In this document: positions 1 through 4,385 of the stretch, piece after piece
How positions within the stretch are numbered: the first letter of the stretch is position 1
Layout of the letters: each line of letters starts with the position of its first letter
Source: Caryophanales bacterium UBA7476
GTDB taxonomy: Bacteria; Bacillota_I; Bacilli_A; RF39; UBA660
Assembly: GCA_002477275.1 (NCBI GenBank)
Contig: DLOU01000018.1
Location: 1 to 10,449, forward strand
Direction of reading: 5' to 3'
Length of the DNA stretch: 10,449 nt
Translations under genes and position numbers: made by a program
The notes under the pieces: model-generated
Database searches by the model: none
Seen by the model: only the letters and a program-made list of their open reading frames with translations
What the model was told of the DNA's origin: nothing

Positions 1-30
1 TATTTCATTCTTTTTTTATTTCAATTTATT

Positions 31-39
31 TGTTATAAT
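31..39 (+). promoter_or_regulatory. Extended -10 promoter of the first gene
   Basis: TGTTATAAT is a perfect TATAAT hexamer with the extended TGn motif, 35 bp upstream of the first start codon, placing transcription start near position 46. No good -35 hexamer lies 17 bp upstream, only a T-rich tract, as is common for extended -10 promoters. The same TGTTATAAT core recurs before the two other transcription units in this window. Confidence 0.75.
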
Positions 40-43
40 ATAG

Positions 44-61
44 TTAGTCTTGTATGACTAA
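44..61 (-). promoter_or_regulatory. Palindromic operator-like site 1
   Basis: The + strand reads TTAGTC-TTGTAT-GACTAA, a perfect 6-bp inverted repeat with a 6-bp spacer. It overlaps the expected transcription start and lies just before the ribosome binding site, a position typical of a repressor site. Read on the - strand it is TTAGTCATACAAGACTAA, which matches 15 of 18 bases at each of the two other promoter regions (654-671 and 3143-3160). It could instead act in the leader RNA as a small hairpin, but recurrence at differing distances from the promoter favours a DNA-binding site. The regulator is unknown. Confidence 0.6.
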
Positions 62-74
62 TTGGAGGTGAGCT

Positions 75-599
75 ATGACAGAAAAGCAAATTAATGAAAA
101 AGCTAGAAAACTTGTAAAAACATCTATTGAACTTCACAAGAAAAAATTATTGGGAAAAATTACTTTATTAGACTTTTTTAAAGAACATCTTAAAGATTTA
201 TACGATTCAAAATATTACAATCGAATAATAATAAAATATTGTTCTTTGTTAGCAAAAGCTGGATATGAAATTATGATTGATACAGAACACTTTGATATAA
301 TTGATTATAATTCTTATGAATATGAAAAATATGTTGATGAATTATTAAGTAAACGACCAAAAAATTATAATAAACTACAAGAAGAAGCTAAACTAACAGC
401 ACTAAAAATAATAAAACTTTATAAAAGTAAAACATATCAAGACAAATCATTTCAAGATTATTTAGACTACACTATACCAAAATCAAAACATAATAAACGC
501 GAAAGATTAATTATTGAAACAAATGCAGTTAGCCAATTAACTTATAAACATTATGATATTGACAATACAAACCCATTAATCTTATCTAAATTCGCATAA
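75..599 (+). CDS. Hypothetical protein, 174 aa, single-gene unit
   Basis: The family is not recognised. The start is well supported: GGAGGTG at 64-70 sits 4 nt before the ATG. The product is a soluble, lysine- and tyrosine-rich, mostly helical protein with no signal peptide, membrane segment, cysteine pair or nucleotide-binding loop. Residues 1-60 look like two or three amphipathic helices; residues 95-145 form a basic helical stretch (KLQEEAKLTALKIIKLYKSK, then KSKHNKRER), which might bind nucleic acid, although that is only inferred from charge. It has its own promoter and a terminator at 605-633. The palindrome over its transcription start is shared with the two downstream units, so it may belong to the same regulon. 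It could be a small regulator or an accessory protein, but no helix-turn-helix signature is clear enough to call. Confidence 0.85.
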   Translation: MTEKQINEKARKLVKTSIELHKKKLLGKITLLDFFKEHLKDLYDSKYYNRIIIKYCSLLAKAGYEIMIDTEHFDIIDYNSYEYEKYVDELLSKRPKNYNKLQEEAKLTALKIIKLYKSKTYQDKSFQDYLDYTIPKSKHNKRERLIIETNAVSQLTYKHYDIDNTNPLILSKFA

Positions 600-604
600 C
601 ATAT

Positions 605-633
605 AACAATCGCTAGTACAGGATTGTTTTTTT
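605..633 (+). terminator. Intrinsic terminator after the first gene
   Basis: AACAATC (605-611) pairs with GATTGTT (622-628). The 10-nt loop may pair further (CT 613-614 with AG 620-621). A run of T residues follows directly, to about 633. It starts 6 nt after the TAA stop and separates the first gene from the next unit. Confidence 0.8.
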
Positions 634-653
634 ATTATTTTTTGACACAAAAT

Positions 654-671
654 ATAATCATACAATACTAA
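654..671 (+). promoter_or_regulatory. Palindromic operator-like site 2
   Basis: ATAATCATACAATACTAA matches site 1 (read on the - strand) at 15 of 18 positions, including the block TCATACAA and the terminal ACTAA. Its palindrome is degenerate. It ends exactly 17 bp before the TATAAT at 689-694, so it covers the place where a -35 element would lie. A bound protein here could either replace or block -35 recognition. Confidence 0.5.
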
Positions 672-683
672 ACTCCTGAAAAC

Positions 684-698
684 TATGTTATAATTATA
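684..698 (+). promoter_or_regulatory. Extended -10 promoter of the phosphatase/kinase unit
   Basis: TATGTTATAATTATA contains TATAAT at 689-694 with an extended TGT before it. The 15 bases are identical to those at 3184-3198 before the five-gene operon. Predicted transcription start is near 701, so the ATG at 700 cannot be the translation start and the GTG at 721 is used. There is no convincing -35 element. Confidence 0.75.
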
Positions 699-720
699 AA
701 TGAAAGTAAGGAGTGATAAA

Positions 721-1362
721 GTGGCAACTACAATTTATTTGATAAGACATTCTGGCCCATTTGTTGAAATAGATAATTACAGCAATGGTAATAAAGTTTT
801 ATGGTCTGAATTTAACAAAAATATGATTTTATCTCCAAAAGGAGAAGAAAATGCAAAAAGATTATGTAATGTAGAAGAATTAAGAAACATTAGCGAATTA
901 TATTCTTCTAATTCATCAAGAGCTATTGAAACAGCAAAATATCTTTCTGAATTAAATAATTTAAAAATAAAATTAGATGACAGAATAAATGAAAGAGAGT
1001 TTGGAGTAAAATTTTTTGATGAAATACCAGAGAATTTTGCAAAAGATTCACTAGAAAATAAAGATCTAAAAGTTGGTAATGGTGAATCCCTAAATGAATT
1101 AGATACAAGATTTAAAAATTTTATAAATGAGTTATTAAACAATGAAAAAGATAATGTTGTTATTGTATTACACGGAATAATATTATTATCATATCTTAAA
1201 ACAATATGTACTCATTTTACTTATGACGGAAAAAATTTTGAAATTAAATTTAATAATAATATTGTTTTAAATGGAAAACCAAACAATCCAAGTATTTATA
1301 AAATTCAATATGATGAAAATAAAACTGTTATCAATGTAGAACAAATTGAAATAATTAACTAA
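721..1362 (+). CDS. Histidine phosphatase family protein (first paralog)
   Basis: This is a phosphoglycerate-mutase-like enzyme of the histidine phosphatase superfamily, which removes phosphate through a phosphohistidine intermediate; the substrate cannot be read from sequence. Visible motifs are IYLIRHS with Arg9-His10 at the N-terminus (His10 the expected nucleophile; Ser follows where classic members have Gly), YSSNSSRAIETA with Arg67, NERE with Glu91, and VVIVLHG with His151. The 213-residue length is normal for a single-domain member. The start is the GTG at 721: AAGGAG at 708-713 has ideal spacing, and the downstream paralog begins at the matching residue (ITTIYLMRH against ATTIYLIRH). 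An in-frame ATG at 700 would contain the ribosome binding site and lies at or before the transcription start. It is the first gene of a three-gene unit. There is no signal peptide, so it is cytoplasmic. It may act on small phosphometabolites or on products of the kinase-like gene at 2028-3107, which is inference. Confidence 0.9.
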   Translation: MATTIYLIRHSGPFVEIDNYSNGNKVLWSEFNKNMILSPKGEENAKRLCNVEELRNISELYSSNSSRAIETAKYLSELNNLKIKLDDRINEREFGVKFFDEIPENFAKDSLENKDLKVGNGESLNELDTRFKNFINELLNNEKDNVVIVLHGIILLSYLKTICTHFTYDGKNFEIKFNNNIVLNGKPNNPSIYKIQYDENKTVINVEQIEIIN

Positions 1363-1389
1363 ATAACTTTTATAATAAGGAGCGAAAAA

Positions 1390-2004
1390 ATGATTACTAC
1401 AATTTATTTAATGAGACATTCAATCCCATTTAAAGAACATAGAGGAACAACAAACACTAATGAAACAATATTAATAGAAAATGAAAAATCGCCATTAAGT
1501 ATTGCTGGTGAGAAACTTGCGGAAGAAAAGTCTTTACAAGAAGAATTTAAAAATTTAGATATAGTTTATTCATCAAACTACGTAAGAACTATGGCAACAG
1601 CTAAATATTTTGCAAGTGCTAATAATTTAAAAGTAAATATTGATGAAGTTTTTAATGAAAGAATACACGGTGTTGATAGTTGGAGCGATCTACCACAAGA
1701 ATTTGAATTAAAACAATTTGATGATGAAAATTTTAAAGTTGGATATGGCGAAAGTCAAAAAGAAGTTCAAACTAGAATGTTTAACGGATTAATGAAAGTA
1801 TTAAATGAAAATAAAGGAAAAAGAATTGCAATTATATCTCATTCTACTGCTATCGCTTTTCTATTAAAAAAATGGTGTGAAGTATTTTATGATAAAGAAT
1901 ATACATTTAATAATAAGGTTTTCTTTAATGGAAAATGGGAACATTTACAATCTTTTAAATTAGAGTTTAAAGATAATGAATTAATTAATATTGAAGTTAT
2001 ATAA
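1390..2004 (+). CDS. Histidine phosphatase family protein (second paralog)
   Basis: This is the second histidine phosphatase, 204 residues, and clearly a tandem paralog of the gene just upstream. Catalytic positions line up: IYLMRHS with Arg9-His10, VYSSNYVRTMATA with Arg66, NERIHGV with Glu90, and IAIISHST with His151. Shared non-catalytic stretches include NNLKV/NNLKI before the NER motif and GYGES/GNGES near residue 120, which point to a local duplication followed by marked divergence. The start ATG has AAGGAG at 1377-1382 seven bases upstream. The 27-bp gap to the previous gene holds no terminator, so the two are co-transcribed. As in the first copy, the residue after the catalytic His10 is Ser, not Gly, and the second histidine is followed by Ser-Thr rather than Gly. 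The substrate is unknown; divergence between copies suggests different substrates. It is cytoplasmic. Confidence 0.9.
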   Translation: MITTIYLMRHSIPFKEHRGTTNTNETILIENEKSPLSIAGEKLAEEKSLQEEFKNLDIVYSSNYVRTMATAKYFASANNLKVNIDEVFNERIHGVDSWSDLPQEFELKQFDDENFKVGYGESQKEVQTRMFNGLMKVLNENKGKRIAIISHSTAIAFLLKKWCEVFYDKEYTFNNKVFFNGKWEHLQSFKLEFKDNELINIEVI

Positions 2005-2027
2005 TTGGTAAAAAGGAAGTGTAGAAA

Positions 2028-3107
2028 ATGAGTAAATATATCAAAGTGATGTTTGGAACTACAAGCGGAGCTGATAAGGATTTAGAATATAAAATTGGCG
2101 AAGTTAATGTTGCTAACAATTGGAATCCAACCGCAGAAAAAGGAAGAGATTTTGGTGGATTTAATTATGCAACAGAAGATTGTATATTAAGGTGGCTACA
2201 TAGAGGTGATTTTGTTTATGATGTAGAAATACCAGAGGGCGCAGAAAACATAAAACTTGAAGGCGCTACAACAATATACAGAACTAATAAAATTATAATT
2301 TCAAATCCTAGAAAAATAACTGACGAAATGGCTTATGAATTTTATAAAAAATCTAATATACCAGAATTATCATATTATAAAGCACTAGCAGCTGTGTCCG
2401 TAATGGATTATAGAAATACCGCTATTCAGATTTTTAAAGATAAAGTTAATAAAGAAAATATTGATTTAGTCTTAGAAGAATGGAATGACTTTATGAGTAA
2501 AGGTGGTAGAAATGAAGCTAATGATACTGTAAAACTGATTAATGAATATTTATTAGAAGTTAAATCAGATTTACTAATTTCTATCAATACAGATAAAGAT
2601 CCATTTATCAAAGATATAACAAATGACAAAGTTATAAATATAACTGGTGAAAGTGGTAGCGGAAAATCTTATTTTAGTAATAACTATATAAATGATGACA
2701 ATTACATAGTTATTGATACAGACTTAATTTTTGGAAATCGTCCAACTGATGATAAATATAATTTAGAATTAAGAGAATTATTTAAGGAAAAAGAAAAAGA
2801 TTATTTAATAAAAAACTTTGATGATTGCTATAATGAGATTTTGAATTATTTTAGTAATATTGATAAAACTATTGTAATTGATTCAGCACAATTTAGAAAT
2901 ATCAAAGACTATTCTATTTTAAAAGGTAAAATTATAGTTATGAGAACTTGTATTGATACTTGCTATAACAGATGTATTAACAGGTGGAAATATATTGCTG
3001 GAAATTATACAAATGAAGAATTAGAAAAATACTCTAATAAAAAATTAGGTATGTATAGTTGGTACAAATCTTTAAATAAATTTTTAGAAAATATTAATAA
3101 TATATAA
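2028..3107 (+). CDS. Two-domain protein: conserved N-terminal domain of unknown function plus P-loop kinase-like domain
   Basis: Residues 1-160 resemble a domain I recall from uncharacterised Firmicutes proteins: GGFNYATED, ILRWLHRGDFVYDVEIP (residues 53-69), then YRTNKIIISNPRKITDE (84-100) and a helical stretch with SYYKALAAVSVMDYRNT (115-131). Its function is unknown. Residues 200-359 are a P-loop NTPase: VINITGESGSGKS has Walker A at 207-214 (Lys213), TIVIDSAQF has an acidic Asp285 at a Walker B-like position, and an arginine/cysteine-rich segment RTCIDTCYNRCINRW (306-320) resembles the lid of nucleotide or polynucleotide kinases and zeta-toxin-like proteins. The likely reaction is ATP-dependent phosphorylation of a small molecule, nucleotide or nucleic acid end, which is inference. 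It is the last gene of the unit, 23 bp after the second phosphatase, with AAAGGAAGTG at 2012-2021 as ribosome binding site and a strong terminator just after the stop. Kinase and phosphatases in one unit suggest opposing or sequential steps. Confidence 0.85.
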   Translation: MSKYIKVMFGTTSGADKDLEYKIGEVNVANNWNPTAEKGRDFGGFNYATEDCILRWLHRGDFVYDVEIPEGAENIKLEGATTIYRTNKIIISNPRKITDEMAYEFYKKSNIPELSYYKALAAVSVMDYRNTAIQIFKDKVNKENIDLVLEEWNDFMSKGGRNEANDTVKLINEYLLEVKSDLLISINTDKDPFIKDITNDKVINITGESGSGKSYFSNNYINDDNYIVIDTDLIFGNRPTDDKYNLELRELFKEKEKDYLIKNFDDCYNEILNYFSNIDKTIVIDSAQFRNIKDYSILKGKIIVMRTCIDTCYNRCINRWKYIAGNYTNEELEKYSNKKLGMYSWYKSLNKFLENINNI

Positions 3108-3109
3108 TC

Positions 3110-3136
3110 AAAATGCTTAAAAATTAAGCATTTTTT
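3110..3136 (+). terminator. Intrinsic terminator after the kinase-like gene
   Basis: AAAATGCTTAA (3110-3120) pairs perfectly with TTAAGCATTTT (3124-3134) around an AAA loop. The T run continues to 3136 and, after one C, further T residues follow. It lies 2 nt after the stop codon and closes the three-gene unit. Confidence 0.9.
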
Positions 3137-3142
3137 CTTTTT

Positions 3143-3160
3143 TTAGTATCACAAGACTAA
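3143..3160 (+). promoter_or_regulatory. Palindromic operator-like site 3
   Basis: TTAGTATCACAAGACTAA shares 15 of 18 bases with site 1 read on the - strand, including the identical 10-mer ACAAGACTAA and TTAGT. The outer bases TTAGT/ACTAA form an inverted repeat. Similarity to site 1 continues past the palindrome: both have CTATAT within a few bases after ACTAA. The site ends 28 bp before the TATAAT of the five-gene operon, an upstream position more typical of an activator or of a repressor binding cooperatively. Confidence 0.6.
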
Positions 3161-3183
3161 TACTATATGATTATTTTAATTTT

Positions 3184-3198
3184 TATGTTATAATTATA
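3184..3198 (+). promoter_or_regulatory. Extended -10 promoter of the five-gene operon
   Basis: TATGTTATAATTATA, with TATAAT at 3189-3194 and TGT before it, is identical over 15 bp to the promoter at 684-698; the match extends to 18 of 19 bases (3184-3202). Predicted transcription start is near 3201, giving a leader of about 31 nt before the ATG at 3232. There is no convincing -35 element. Confidence 0.75.
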
Positions 3199-3231
3199 TA
3201 TGTAAAAGTAGGAATTATAAGGAGAATATTT

Positions 3232-3675
3232 ATGGAATTATATAAAGGAAAAAATTGGGATATAATTTTTGGTGTATGGTGTCAGGATCACCCCGGATAT
3301 TGTATTATTGGAAACGATAAAGAATCTTTAAGTGAACTAACATCTGAAGCTTGGGAAGAATTAGGAAAATTAGAAAAAGAACTAGAAAGAGTTTGTAAAA
3401 AAGTTTTTGGTGCAACTATGTTTAACTTTTGTTGTTTAATGAATAATGCTTATAGAGATAATACTAAACCACAAGTACATTATCATTTTGTACCAAGATA
3501 TAAAGAACCTTTAATGTTATTTAATAAAAAATATGTTGATAGACATTTCGGCTATAATTTTTGGAAATGGAATTTAAGCAAATTTAAGTGTCAAAAAGAT
3601 CCATATACAAAAGAAGAAAGAAAACAAATCTTTGAAATGATGAAAAATGAATTCAAAGTTGAAAATGTTAAATAA
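3232..3675 (+). CDS. HIT-family nucleotide hydrolase/transferase-like protein
   Basis: The 147-residue product has the length and layout of a HIT (histidine triad) protein. The family hydrolyses or transfers nucleoside phosphates from dinucleoside polyphosphates, AMP-lysine or adenylylated substrates. The triad region is KPQVHYHFVPRY at residues 79-90, against the family pattern HxHxHxx: the middle His83 (the expected nucleophile) and last His85 are kept, and the first histidine is Gln81. Upstream, FGATMFNFCCLMNNAYRDN (59-77) fits the usual strand with conserved Asn. Aromatic residues after the triad (FGYNFWKWN, 106-114) are unusual and may shape a specific pocket. The start ATG has AAGGAG at 3219-3224. 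It is the first gene of a five-gene operon. There is no signal peptide, so it is cytoplasmic. Fhit-like, aprataxin-like or dinucleoside-tetraphosphate hydrolase activity cannot be distinguished from sequence. Confidence 0.8.
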   Translation: MELYKGKNWDIIFGVWCQDHPGYCIIGNDKESLSELTSEAWEELGKLEKELERVCKKVFGATMFNFCCLMNNAYRDNTKPQVHYHFVPRYKEPLMLFNKKYVDRHFGYNFWKWNLSKFKCQKDPYTKEERKQIFEMMKNEFKVENVK

Positions 3676-3689
3676 AAGAGGTGTTTGAT

Positions 3690-4367
3690 ATGAGTTTAAA
3701 ACAAGAAGATTATATTTATTATTTGCATAAAACTTCAACAGATGATCCAGCTGTTATAGAAGATATATTTAATAATGGATTAAAAAGTTGGTATGGGTAT
3801 AGCATGCATTCAACACTTGCTCCAATAGATACAGAAACATTACAAAAAGTTGGATTAGAACAAGTAATTATGAACTATTTAGGCGATAGCGAAGATTATA
3901 ATTCTGTTATAGTTGTTAAAATGCCAAAAGATTATATGACCGCAATAGTTCACAGAGATGGTAAAGTAAATCCGCCAGTACCAGTTTGGAAAAGTAATGA
4001 TGACGGTACTACAAGTTTTACACCACAACTAATACAAGGAATCTATTGTAAAAGAGTTAATAAAAGTTTTTCAAATCCAAACTTCAGCCCTGTATATGAT
4101 CCTACTGGATTAAAATATTCAGATGAACAAATTAATTATATGTGGAGCGGACAATTAGAAAATTGGGTATCTTTTGCAAAATCAAGAACTAATCTTGATT
4201 ATCAAACATTATGTAGAACGGATAATCAAAATCAAAATTGGACTAGATTAATCCAACATTATTCTAATAAATTTGGTGTTAGTCCTATTACTACTACTGT
4301 TTATTCTATGCCAGAAGCAGATGTACAATTATTAAATTCGGTAAGAAACAGTGGAAAGAAAATGTAA
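3690..4367 (+). CDS. Uncharacterised protein, possibly ADP-ribosyltransferase-like
   Basis: No named family is recognised with confidence. The first 45 residues, YIYYLHKTS then VIEDIFNNGLKS then MHSTL, follow the order seen in ADP-ribosyltransferase folds: a His at the end of the first strand (LHKT, His13), a helix ending in a GL turn (30-31), then a strand with Ser/Thr (HST, 40-42). Further on, SVIVVKMPKDY (72-82) looks like a core strand, and FTPQLIQGIYC (110-120) lies where related proteins have a PE.I.G strand; here the putative catalytic Glu would be Gln113. This assignment is inference. The C-terminal half (130-225) is unrecognised. The ATG at 3690 is preferred because AAGAGGTG (3676-3683) gives correct spacing; an upstream in-frame GTG at 3681 lies inside that site. 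The 14-bp gap to the HIT gene indicates co-transcription and perhaps a shared nucleotide substrate. Confidence 0.75.
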   Translation: MSLKQEDYIYYLHKTSTDDPAVIEDIFNNGLKSWYGYSMHSTLAPIDTETLQKVGLEQVIMNYLGDSEDYNSVIVVKMPKDYMTAIVHRDGKVNPPVPVWKSNDDGTTSFTPQLIQGIYCKRVNKSFSNPNFSPVYDPTGLKYSDEQINYMWSGQLENWVSFAKSRTNLDYQTLCRTDNQNQNWTRLIQHYSNKFGVSPITTTVYSMPEADVQLLNSVRNSGKKM

Positions 4368-4385
4368 AAAATAAGGTGGTGTTAT

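Noticed and set aside
642..647. TTGACA as a -35 element
   Set aside because: It lies 41 bp from the TATAAT at 689-694, far too distant. It could pair with a poor -10 (AATACT, 664-669) at 16 bp, but the extended -10 promoter downstream is much better and agrees with the other units.
777..1142. Open frame of 121 codons on the - strand
   Set aside because: It is antisense to the first histidine phosphatase, whose catalytic motifs fix the true frame. It has no ribosome binding site and its composition is that of a reversed AT-rich gene.
1371..1376. TATAAT before the second histidine phosphatase as an internal promoter
   Set aside because: It abuts the AAGGAG ribosome binding site at 1377-1382, so a transcript starting from it would lose that site. 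There is no -35 or extended -10.
3690..4367. Identification as RNA 2'-phosphotransferase (Tpt1/KptA)
   Set aside because: The HxT and GL pattern is suggestive, but the diagnostic Tpt1 arginine and histidine motifs are not visible, so only a loose ADP-ribosyltransferase-like note is kept.
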